Below are positions 53,964 to 61,097 of a stretch of DNA of 61,097 bases, piece by piece (position 1 is the stretch's first letter; each line of letters starts with the position of its first letter). Origin of the DNA: Micavibrio sp. UBA6145 (lineage in GTDB: Bacteria; Pseudomonadota; Alphaproteobacteria; Micavibrionales; UBA1664); the NCBI GenBank assembly GCA_002423205.1, contig DIUZ01000024.1, positions 56,735 to 117,831 of the forward strand. Direction: 5' to 3'. Made by a program: the position numbers and the translations under genes. The notes below the pieces were generated by a model. That model had not been told where the DNA came from. It ran no database searches and saw only the letters and a list, made by a program, of their open reading frames with translations.

Positions 53964-54884
53964 ATGCAACACACACTGAAAACAGCCACTCAAATCCTCC
54001 ACGGCGTCGGTCTTCATACCGGGGCCGAGGTGACGTTGCGCATGTTGCCGGCGGCGCCGGATACGGGCCTGCTGTTTGTCCGCACGGATCTGTCGTCGGT
54101 GAATACCTACGTCCCGGCCCAATACGACTCCGTCGACCCGGATGCGTCCAAGCTTTGCACCTATCTGAAAAACACCGCCGGCGTCGTTGTCCAGACGCCC
54201 GAACACCTGATGGCCGCTTTGGCCGGGTGCGGCATTGATAATGCCCTGATTGAAATTTCCGCCGCTGAAGTCCCGCTTATGGACGGCAGTGCCAAACCCT
54301 TCGTGGATGCCATCAACGCCGTTGGCCGCAAGGCGCAGCCGGCACCGCGCGCGCGCCTGCAGGTTCTGAAAACCGTCCGTGTACAGGACGGCGACAAATT
54401 TGCCGAACTGGCCGCCCATGATGGCCCGCTGTCGCTTGATTTCACCATCGCGTTTCCGGGCCTTGGCCAGCAGCGCCGCAAATTCGTGCTGTCGGATGCG
54501 CAGGCCTTCACCGCCGAGGTTGCCAGCGCACGTACCTTTACCCTGCGCAGCGTAGCCGAAGCCATGAAGGCGGCGGGGCGGGTGAAGGGCGGTTCGCTTG
54601 ATAACGCATTGGTGCTGAACGATGAAGACGGCACGCCGTATGGCGGCAAGGCCCGTTACGCGGACGAACCTGTCCGCCACAAAATCATGGACGCTGTCGG
54701 CGATCTGGCCCTGGCCGGCATGCCGATCGAGGGTGCCTACACGGCCGTGCGCGGCGGCCATATGATGACCAACCAGCTTCTGCGCGCGCTTCTGGCCGAT
54801 AAATCCGCCTGGCGTATCGTGTATGATATTGCGGGTATTAACGTCCCGCAGGCCGAAACCCGCGCCGTTCAAGTTGCCCATTAA
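53964..54884 (+). CDS. lpxC: UDP-3-O-acyl-N-acetylglucosamine deacetylase LpxC
   Basis: 306 aa zinc enzyme for the committed step of lipid A synthesis. TQILHGVGLHTGAEVTL at the start, zinc His in TPEHLMAALAGCG, PLMDGSA, and YADEPVRHKIMDAVGDLAL with the other ligands. Full length, so lipid A is made. Order ftsZ-lpxC-bamD is common in proteobacteria. Confidence 0.97.
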   Translation: MQHTLKTATQILHGVGLHTGAEVTLRMLPAAPDTGLLFVRTDLSSVNTYVPAQYDSVDPDASKLCTYLKNTAGVVVQTPEHLMAALAGCGIDNALIEISAAEVPLMDGSAKPFVDAINAVGRKAQPAPRARLQVLKTVRVQDGDKFAELAAHDGPLSLDFTIAFPGLGQQRRKFVLSDAQAFTAEVASARTFTLRSVAEAMKAAGRVKGGSLDNALVLNDEDGTPYGGKARYADEPVRHKIMDAVGDLALAGMPIEGAYTAVRGGHMMTNQLLRALLADKSAWRIVYDIAGINVPQAETRAVQVAH

Positions 54885-54948
54885 GGGTAGCTAGACACCC
54901 CTTGTTTAGACCGTTATTCTGCAACCCTTACAAACATTTGGGTGGCTT

Positions 54949-55770
54949 ATGCGTCTTTTTCTCCTGCTGGCTTTTGCGCTGACTTTGAGTGCGTGCGGTA
55001 CTTCGTCCAAGAAACAGGATGAGGCGGCACTGACCGCCGACCGTCCGGTTGAAGCGATCTATAACGAAGCCGCCGATGAGATGGACGCCGGCAAGTACGC
55101 CCGCGCGGCGCGCCTGTTCGCCGAAGTCGACCGCCAGCACCCGTATTCGCAGTGGGCCACGCAGGCGCAGTTGATGAATTCATACGCGCTGTACAAGAGC
55201 AGCAATTACGACGAAGCCATCATCGCGCTGGAAGAATTCATCCGCCTGCACCCCGGCCATAAAGATATCGACTATGCGTATTATCTGCGCGGGCTTTGCA
55301 ATTACGACCAGATCACGGATGTCACGCGCGACCAGGACATGACCAAGGATGCGCTGGATTCGTTCGACACGCTTCTGCGCCTGTTCCCCGAAAGCCAGTA
55401 TGCGCGTGACGCCAAACTCAAACGCGACCTGACGCTGGATCACATTTCCGGCAAGCAAATGGATATCGGGCGTTATTACCTGACGCGCGGGTTCTACACG
55501 GCGGCGGTCAAACGTTTCATGGTTGTGGTCAAGGAATACCAGACGACCACCCACGCGCCCGAGGCGCTGCACCGCCTGGTTGAGGCGTATCTGCATCTGG
55601 GCCTGACGGATGAAGCCACCCGCGTGGCTGCCGTGCTTGGTTATAACTACCCGGGCAGCAAGTGGTATGCCGATTCGTACAAGCTGCTGGACCCGGTCCA
55701 GCGCCAGAAACTGATGGATGGCCGCAGCTTCAAGGACCGCACGATTGATGCGATTCTCAAGCCCTCGTAA
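54949..55770 (+). CDS. bamD: Outer-membrane assembly lipoprotein BamD
   Basis: 273 aa. Lipobox LSACG at about residues 15-19; then five TPR-like repeats (YNEAADEMDAGKYARAARLF, LHPGHKDIDYAYYLRGLC, FPESQYARDAKLKR and later). Part of the BAM complex that inserts beta-barrels. GGTGGCTT before the ATG is a fair ribosome binding site. Confidence 0.95.
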   Translation: MRLFLLLAFALTLSACGTSSKKQDEAALTADRPVEAIYNEAADEMDAGKYARAARLFAEVDRQHPYSQWATQAQLMNSYALYKSSNYDEAIIALEEFIRLHPGHKDIDYAYYLRGLCNYDQITDVTRDQDMTKDALDSFDTLLRLFPESQYARDAKLKRDLTLDHISGKQMDIGRYYLTRGFYTAAVKRFMVVVKEYQTTTHAPEALHRLVEAYLHLGLTDEATRVAAVLGYNYPGSKWYADSYKLLDPVQRQKLMDGRSFKDRTIDAILKPS

Positions 55771-55802
55771 CAGGGGTTTAAGGGTTCCATAAGCCTTTGT
55801 TC

Positions 55803-55844
55803 AGGGCCTGTAACATGCTACGAATCAAGCATGTTACAGGCCCT
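55803..55844. promoter_or_regulatory. Perfect 17-bp palindrome spanning the recN start codon
   Basis: AGGGCCTGTAACATGCT (55803-55819) is exactly complementary to AGCATGTTACAGGCCCT (55828-55844), 8-base loop. The recN ATG (55831) lies in the right arm. As RNA it would hide the start codon; as DNA it could be a repressor site, with TTGTTC at 55797 as a possible -35. Confidence 0.75.
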
Positions 55845-57501
55845 TTCCATACGCGATGTGGTGCTGATCGACGCGCTCGATATCGAGGCGGATTCAGGCC
55901 TGTCTGCGTTGACCGGTGAGACGGGCGCGGGCAAATCGATTCTGCTGGATGCGCTGGGTCTGGCGCTTGGTGCGCGCGGGGATTCCACGCTGGTGCGCAA
56001 AGGTGCCAATCAGGCGAGCGTGACGGCGGCGTTTACGCTAAAACCGAAACACCCGGTTTTCAAAATTCTGGATGAGCAGGGCATCAGCCATGACAATGAC
56101 GGCGCGATCATCCTGCGCCGCGTGCTGGGCGTCGATGGCCGTAGCAAGGCCTTCATCAACGATCAGATGGCGGGTGTGAACCTGCTGCGCCAGGTTGGTG
56201 AATTGCTGGTCGATATTCACGGACAGTTTGAAACCCACGGCCTGATGGACCCGAAAACCCATCGCGGCACGCTGGATGATTATGCCGGGGCCGATACGAA
56301 TGCCGTGCATAGCGCGTGGAGCGAGATGCAGCGCGTGACGTCCGAGCGGGACGATTTGCTGGCGCGTCTGGCGGAAGCCAAGCGCGATCAGGAGTACTGG
56401 CAGGCGGCGTGCGATGACCTGACCGCGCTCGACCCCAAAGAGGGCGAGGAAGAGTCCCTGCATGCGCACCGCACGATGCTGGCCGCGCGTGAACAGGTCG
56501 CCAGCGCGTTTGGCGAGGCCAATGACATTCTGGAAGGTGAAAACGGTGCCATTCCGCAGCTTAACCGCGCGTGGAAGGTGCTGGACCGCGTGGCGGTCAA
56601 GGCCGGTGAGAACCTGACGCCCGCCATCGAGGCGCTGGACCGTGCGGCGAGCGATATGCGCAGTGCGCTGGATATTCTTGCGGGCTGGTTTGATAAGGAC
56701 AGCGGTCCGGACACGCTGGAAGAGGTCGATGACCGTCTGCATGCGTTACGTGCGGCGGCGCGCAAGCATCAGTGCCGGGTGGATGATCTGCCCCGCATGC
56801 TGGCGGATATATCCGAACGCCTGTCGGCCATTCGCGGTAATGACGGGCGTATTGCCGAGCTGGACCGTGCGGTGAAAGTCGCGCGTGCCGCGTATGAAAG
56901 CGCGGCCAAGAAACTATCTGATACGCGCCACAAGGCGGCTTCAAGCCTGGATAAAAAAGTCATGGCGGAATTGCCGCCGCTGAAACTGGATAAGGCCCGG
57001 TTTGAAACGCAGGTCAAAGACCTGCCGGAAGAGCAGTGGGGCCCGAACGGTCTGGACGCCGTGCAGTTTGTGGTTGCGACCAACCCGGGTGCCGCGCCGG
57101 GGCCGATTGATAAAATTGCATCGGGCGGTGAGCTGTCGCGCTTCATGCTGGCGATCAAGGTCGTGCTGGCGGCAACGTCGCCGGTTCCGGTTTTGGTATT
57201 TGACGAGGTCGATGCCGGTATCGGCGGGGCGACCGCGGACGCCGTGGGCGAACGCCTTGCGCGTCTGGCCGACAGCGGACGCCAGGTATTGGTGGTTACG
57301 CACAGCCCGCAGGTCGCGGCACGCGCCGGCAATCACTGGATCGTATCGAAAGCCGCCAATGACGGCACCACGCGCACAACGTTGTTGCGCCTGCGCGACC
57401 AGAAACACCGCACCGAAGAAATCGCCCGCATGATATCCGGTGCGAAAATCACACCCGAAGCACTGGCGGCTGCCGGTAAACTTCTGCAACAGGCGTCGTA
57501 A
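55831..57501 (+). CDS. recN: DNA repair ATPase RecN
   Basis: 556 aa SMC-like protein for double-strand-break repair. MLQALSIRDVVLIDALDIE, Walker A TGETGAGKSI (28-37), long central coiled coil, ABC signature ASGGELSRFMLAIK, and Walker B VLVFDEVDAGIGG with the H-loop in VVTHSPQVAARA. The start codon lies within a perfect palindrome. Its stop overlaps the ligA start by one base (TAATG). Confidence 0.96.
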   Translation: MLQALSIRDVVLIDALDIEADSGLSALTGETGAGKSILLDALGLALGARGDSTLVRKGANQASVTAAFTLKPKHPVFKILDEQGISHDNDGAIILRRVLGVDGRSKAFINDQMAGVNLLRQVGELLVDIHGQFETHGLMDPKTHRGTLDDYAGADTNAVHSAWSEMQRVTSERDDLLARLAEAKRDQEYWQAACDDLTALDPKEGEEESLHAHRTMLAAREQVASAFGEANDILEGENGAIPQLNRAWKVLDRVAVKAGENLTPAIEALDRAASDMRSALDILAGWFDKDSGPDTLEEVDDRLHALRAAARKHQCRVDDLPRMLADISERLSAIRGNDGRIAELDRAVKVARAAYESAAKKLSDTRHKAASSLDKKVMAELPPLKLDKARFETQVKDLPEEQWGPNGLDAVQFVVATNPGAAPGPIDKIASGGELSRFMLAIKVVLAATSPVPVLVFDEVDAGIGGATADAVGERLARLADSGRQVLVVTHSPQVAARAGNHWIVSKAANDGTTRTTLLRLRDQKHRTEEIARMISGAKITPEALAAAGKLLQQAS

Positions 57502-59615
57502 TGAGCGAACACAGAAAATCTAGTCCCACTGAAATACAAAATGATATGGCTATGGATAATCTATTTGAGAAAATAGATCCCAGCATAATCGAAGAATACA
57601 GAAGTCTTCTTGTCCGTATTGATGCTGCTGATACAGCGTATCATAGCGAAGGCAAGCCCGTTATGGAGGATGCGGAATATGATAAGCTAAGGCGAAAACT
57701 AGAACAGCTGGAGAATAAATATCAGACGCTTTCTAGTCGAGTTTCTGCGCAAGTTGGAGCAGCTCCGTCTAGAAAATTTTCTCGCATACAGCATTCCATG
57801 AGAATGCTTTCCCTTAGAAATGTTTTTTCTGAGGAGGAATTAAACGGTTTTATTCAGTCCATACATCGTTTTCTAAAAATGCCAGAAGGTCTTCCTATTG
57901 GTTTTATAGGAGAAACGAAGATTGATGGCTTGTCTCTTTCTCTTAGATATGAAGGCAAAAAACTTGTTACCGCTTTAACTCGTGGTGATGGTGATATGGG
58001 TGAGGATGTAACCCGAAATGCTAGATGTATTCCGGACATACCTCTTGAGTTACACGGAGATGTTCCTGAGATTTTTGAAGTGCGAGGAGAGGTTTATCTT
58101 AGCAAGGAAGATTTTAATAGTTTAAACGAACTGCAGCCTGAAGATGACAAGTTTGCAAATCCTAGAAATGCTGCTGTAGGTTCTCTAAGGCAGTTGGATC
58201 CCAGTGTGACGGCTAGTCGGCCTCTTCGTTTTTTTGGATATGCATTAGGTGAGACGTCTCGAGCAATAGCTCCGGATCAAAAAGGGATAAGGCTTTATTT
58301 AAAAAATCTTGGCTTTCAGGTTCCGGAGCCTAGTGTTCAGGCTCATAGTTTAGAAGGACTGATGGCCTATTATGATAGAGTGCTCTCCCAAAGAGGCAGT
58401 CTTCCATACGATATTGATGGTGTGGTGTATAAAGTTAATGACCTTAATCTGCAAAAACGCTTGGGTTTGATCACGCGCTCTCCTCGCTGGGCAATAGCTC
58501 ATAAATTTCCTGCAGAGCAAGCTATCACGGAGTTAAAAAACATTGTGATCCAAGTAGGTCGTACAGGTGTTTTAACGCCTGTTGCAGATCTCAAACCAGT
58601 CAATGTTGGTGGGGTTTTGGTCTCCAAAGCAACGCTTCATAACGAAGATGAAATAAGAAGAAAAGATATCCGCATTAATGATTTAGTGATTATTCAAAGA
58701 GCAGGGGATGTAATACCTCAAATTGTTGGTGTTAAATTAGAAAAACGTCCTGTTCTTAGTAAGCCATATCTTTTTCCGCATACATGCCCGGTATGTGGGT
58801 CGCATGCCATCCGCGAGGAAGGGGAGGTGGCGCGGCGCTGCACGGGTGGGTTGATCTGCGAGGCGCAGGCGGTTGAACGGTTACGGCATTTTGTGTCGCG
58901 GCAGGCGTTTGATATCGACGGTCTGGGTGAGAAAATCATTCAGGAATTCTGGGATGACGGCATTGTGCGTTCACCGGCTGATCTGTTCCGGCTGGAGGAA
59001 AATGACAAAAAAAACCTGAAGCCTGTGCGTGCGCGGGAAGGGTGGGGTGATACGTCGGCCCGTAAGCTGTTTGACGCCATCAATGCCCGGCGGACCATCG
59101 AGCTTGAGCGGTTTGTCTACGCGCTTGGCATTCGCCAGGTGGGTGAGGCGACGGCGAAGAAGCTGGCCAAGAATTATCATACCATCCAGGCGCTGATGGC
59201 CGAGCTTGAAGCCGCCGCGAAAACGGATAGCGAAGCCTATGCCAAGCTGATCGATATCGACGATATCGGCCCCAGCGTGGCGGATGATCTGGTCGGGTTT
59301 TTCAGTGAAGCGCATAACAAGGATCTGCTGAACGATCTGCTGTCATATGTGACGGTCGAACCGTATGTCGCGCCGGATATCGGCGATTCAAAAGTCGCGG
59401 GTAAAACGGTGGTGTTTACCGGTACGCTGACGACATTGTCGCGTGATGAGGCCAAGGCACAGGCCGAGCGCATGGGCGCGAAAGTGTCCGGATCTATATC
59501 GTCGAAGACCGATTATCTGGTCGCGGGTGAAGATGCGGGGTCGAAGCTTAAGAAAGCTAAAGAGCTGGGCGTCACCGTTCTGACCGAAGATGAGTGGTCA
59601 AAACTGATCGCTTAA
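57501..59615 (+). CDS. ligA: NAD-dependent DNA ligase LigA, mosaic composition
   Basis: 704 aa, all domains present: Ia NAD-binding helices, adenylation domain with the nucleotide-accepting Lys140 (ETKIDGLS), OB fold (VQVGRTGVLTPVA), zinc finger with CPVCGS and the later Cys, helix-hairpin-helix repeats, and BRCT at the end. From the start to about 58785 the DNA is AT-rich with A/T-ending codons; from there it is GC-rich like the rest of the window (one 60-base line each: 32 percent GC at 57541 and 72 percent at 58801). The switch falls at the zinc finger. The gene is intact and probably functional. Translation is coupled to recN. Confidence 0.96.
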   Translation: MSEHRKSSPTEIQNDMAMDNLFEKIDPSIIEEYRSLLVRIDAADTAYHSEGKPVMEDAEYDKLRRKLEQLENKYQTLSSRVSAQVGAAPSRKFSRIQHSMRMLSLRNVFSEEELNGFIQSIHRFLKMPEGLPIGFIGETKIDGLSLSLRYEGKKLVTALTRGDGDMGEDVTRNARCIPDIPLELHGDVPEIFEVRGEVYLSKEDFNSLNELQPEDDKFANPRNAAVGSLRQLDPSVTASRPLRFFGYALGETSRAIAPDQKGIRLYLKNLGFQVPEPSVQAHSLEGLMAYYDRVLSQRGSLPYDIDGVVYKVNDLNLQKRLGLITRSPRWAIAHKFPAEQAITELKNIVIQVGRTGVLTPVADLKPVNVGGVLVSKATLHNEDEIRRKDIRINDLVIIQRAGDVIPQIVGVKLEKRPVLSKPYLFPHTCPVCGSHAIREEGEVARRCTGGLICEAQAVERLRHFVSRQAFDIDGLGEKIIQEFWDDGIVRSPADLFRLEENDKKNLKPVRAREGWGDTSARKLFDAINARRTIELERFVYALGIRQVGEATAKKLAKNYHTIQALMAELEAAAKTDSEAYAKLIDIDDIGPSVADDLVGFFSEAHNKDLLNDLLSYVTVEPYVAPDIGDSKVAGKTVVFTGTLTTLSRDEAKAQAERMGAKVSGSISSKTDYLVAGEDAGSKLKKAKELGVTVLTEDEWSKLIA

Positions 59616-59617
59616 GT

Positions 59618-59836
59618 TTATGCGCGGCTGCGCAGGTCGCTGAGTTTGATCATCGCGGCTGCGTATTCAGCGGAAAAATCACGGCGTTCCGTGAAATCCT
59701 TGCCGCCGGACAGGCGGGTCAGCGCCTTTTCCAGGGCGGCGTTCAGCATTTCAGCGACTTCAAGATCGTTCTGCTCCAGCGCGAGTTGCTGGGCGTAGAG
59801 GATACGGTCGGCGAGGCGTTTGAGTTCGAGTGCCAT
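59618..59836 (-). CDS. Small helical protein, 72 aa
   Basis: All-helical, charged: MALELKRLADRILYAQQLAL, NDLEVAEMLNAALEKALTRL, and a basic C-terminus. Looks like a small alphaproteobacterial conserved protein with no known function. It follows the lipase-like gene by 9 bases on the same strand and converges on ligA with a 2-base gap. Confidence 0.65.
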   Translation of the reverse strand: MALELKRLADRILYAQQLALEQNDLEVAEMLNAALEKALTRLSGGKDFTERRDFSAEYAAAMIKLSDLRSRA

Positions 59837-59845
59837 GAATCTAAG

Positions 59846-60775
59846 TTAGCGCGGTCCAAGTTGCTTGGCAACAAATCCGTCAAAGGCGCGCCAGAACTGG
59901 TCGCGCAGGGAGTCACGTTCCATCATCACCTCATGCAGGGCGCCGTCGATGGTGATCATCTGTGCATTCGGCAGATGGCCGACCACCTGTGCGATATCGG
60001 CGTTGGATACGACCACTTCGCGGCTGCTGCGTATGGCTAAAATCGGCGTGGTCACGGTGCGCAGGTATTCTGGCTGGCGGACAAGGCGTATGGATATCAG
60101 CGCGGCCCTGATCCAGCACATGGTCAGGCCACCCATACGCAGGGCGGGGTCTTTTTCCATCCAATACACCTGCATGTCGCGGCGGGCGTCATCGGTGGTC
60201 AGAAGGCTTAAGTTTGTATCAAGGCGGGCGCGCGTCCACGGGCCGTGGGCGGGCAGATATGCATCCCCGAAACCGGCGGCGCACATGGTGCGTGCAAGAC
60301 CCATGGCCGCAATTTCAGGCACATTCAGGCCGAATAATGGCGCGGTCATGACAGCGCATTTAAACGTATCAGGCTCATCGTGCAGGACGCGCATGCCGAT
60401 ATGTCCACCCATGGAATGAGCGAGCATGATGCGGGGGAGGCCCGCATCGACGGGAATGAATTTGAGGTAGGCATGCGCGTCGGCCACGTCATCCTGGAAA
60501 TCGTCATGCAGGCGCTTGTCCGGATGGCCGTGACGCCATGATTTGCCCTGGCCGCGCCAGTCGACACAGGCAACGGCGAAGTTGCGTGCAACAAGATCGC
60601 GCGCGACTTCGAAGTATTTTTCGCCGTATTCGGACAGGCCGGGGTAAATGGCGACCAATGCCTTGGCGCGGGCGGGTGCAACCCATCCGATACGGATGAA
60701 CTGGCCGGAACGCGTTTCAAGATTGTCGCGCCACTGCCACCCTTCGGGGGCGTGAAAACGCGGATCCAGGATCAT
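59846..60775 (-). CDS. Alpha/beta hydrolase, lysophospholipase/monoacylglycerol lipase-like
   Basis: 309 aa. ALVAIYPGLSEYGEKYFEVA (oxyanion region), CVDWRGQGKS, nucleophile Ser121 in LAHSMGGHIG, and His in DGALHEVMM, as in PldB-like serine lipases. Lacks a signal peptide. Acts on lysophospholipids or monoacylglycerols in homologues; the substrate here is unproven. Its start overlaps the pntB stop (TAATG), so it is read as the next gene of the pnt operon. Confidence 0.88.
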   Translation of the reverse strand: MILDPRFHAPEGWQWRDNLETRSGQFIRIGWVAPARAKALVAIYPGLSEYGEKYFEVARDLVARNFAVACVDWRGQGKSWRHGHPDKRLHDDFQDDVADAHAYLKFIPVDAGLPRIMLAHSMGGHIGMRVLHDEPDTFKCAVMTAPLFGLNVPEIAAMGLARTMCAAGFGDAYLPAHGPWTRARLDTNLSLLTTDDARRDMQVYWMEKDPALRMGGLTMCWIRAALISIRLVRQPEYLRTVTTPILAIRSSREVVVSNADIAQVVGHLPNAQMITIDGALHEVMMERDSLRDQFWRAFDGFVAKQLGPR

Positions 60776-61097
60776 TATTCCATCGCCTTGATGATGTCTT
60801 CAGCCATTTTCTTGGCATCGCCGAGCAGCATCATCGTGTTCTCGTTAAAGAACAGCGGATTGTCGACGCCGGCGTAACCCGCGCCGAGCGAGCGTTTGAC
60901 GAACAGAACCGTCTTGGCCTTTTCAACGTCCAGAACCGGCATGCCGTAAATCGGCGATGTTGCGTCGGTCTTGGCGGCGGGGTTGGTGATGTCATTGGCA
61001 CCGATGACAAAGGCGACATCTGTCTGTGCGAAGTCGCGGTTGATATCTTCCAGTTCCAGCACGTCGTCATAGGGCACGTTGGCTTCGGCCAGCAGCA
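60775..61097 (-). CDS. pntB: NAD(P) transhydrogenase beta subunit, C-terminal end (partial)
   Basis: Partial; continues past the window edge. Last ~107 codons of PntB, domain III, which binds NADP(H): LLAEANVPYDDVLELEDIN, DVAFVIGANDITNPAA, GMPVLDVEKAKTVLFVKRS, GYAGVDNPLFF and MLLGDAKKMAEDI, all diagnostic. The enzyme couples hydride transfer from NADH to NADP+ with proton entry. Confidence 0.97.
   Translation of the reverse strand, partial: LLAEANVPYDDVLELEDINRDFAQTDVAFVIGANDITNPAAKTDATSPIYGMPVLDVEKAKTVLFVKRSLGAGYAGVDNPLFFNENTMMLLGDAKKMAEDIIKAME

Noticed and set aside
55784..55802. GTTC...GTTC pair before recN as an SOS box
   Set aside because: Alphaproteobacterial LexA sites are GTTC-N7-GTTC; the spacing here is N11.

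Overview
This window is a chromosomal segment of an alphaproteobacterium. The signs are a divK-pleD pair, an EipB (DUF1849) envelope protein, succinate dehydrogenase with a membrane-anchor pair, a dcw cell-division cluster running on into lpxC-bamD-recN-ligA, and a cluster of GANTC sites upstream of ftsZ. Coding DNA is GC-rich, apart from two clearly AT-rich patches. A Dot/Icm-type coupling ATPase, a MurL/MurD2 pair and a small-gene-rich border would fit a deep-branching group (Rhodospirillales- or Micavibrio-like), but the sequence alone does not fix the genus.

Layout. 1-6.4 kb: the end of gyrB, an AT-rich nuclease-like gene, then a minus-strand block dotM - unknown membrane protein - dotL. 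6.5-16 kb: tRNA-Thr, a possible integration scar, a Ca2+/cation antiporter, a LemA-like protein with a Cys-rich membrane partner, envelope proteins (SIMPL, a lipoprotein), an orphan FlgC-like protein, miaA, htrA and mrp/apbC. 16-20 kb: cyclic-di-GMP and cell-cycle signalling (a GGDEF protein, eipB, divK, pleD). 20-31 kb: housekeeping genes (ndk, msrB, an RluA-type synthase), sdhCDA separated from sdhB by three genes, a likely peptidoglycan-recycling set (murQ, a UMF1/MFS transporter, an AmpD-type amidase) and the RNase P RNA. 31-49 kb: the dcw cluster mraZ-rsmH-ftsL-ftsI-murE-mraY-murL-murD2-ftsW-murG-murC-murB, a convergent pair (alpha/beta hydrolase and membrane-anchored MurF), then ddl and ftsQ. 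50-61 kb: ftsA-ftsZ, an I78-type inhibitor, lpxC, bamD, recN, a mosaic ligA, a small protein, a lipase-like hydrolase and the end of pntB.

The strongest biology is in peptidoglycan precursor synthesis. A PP-loop protein of the MurL type lies directly before a short MurD of the MurD2 type. This predicts that L-Glu is added first and epimerised on the nucleotide precursor, instead of MurI supplying free D-Glu. murL-murD2 has its own near-consensus promoter that starts almost at the murL ATG. murF is missing from its usual place between murE and mraY. It lies on the opposite strand after murB as a version whose N-terminal substrate domain is replaced by membrane segments, and it overlaps the gene of an alpha/beta hydrolase. 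The neighbouring Ddl is long and has an unusual C-terminal active-site loop. Together these suggest a non-standard route for building and ligating the stem peptide.

Other signals: an abrupt composition change inside ligA (AT-rich adenylation/OB half, GC-rich zinc/HhH/BRCT half), a perfect 17-bp palindrome covering the recN start codon, MraZ-type repeat boxes, several promoters placed so that the mRNA would be leaderless, and an extragenic palindrome that supplies the end of the mrp reading frame.
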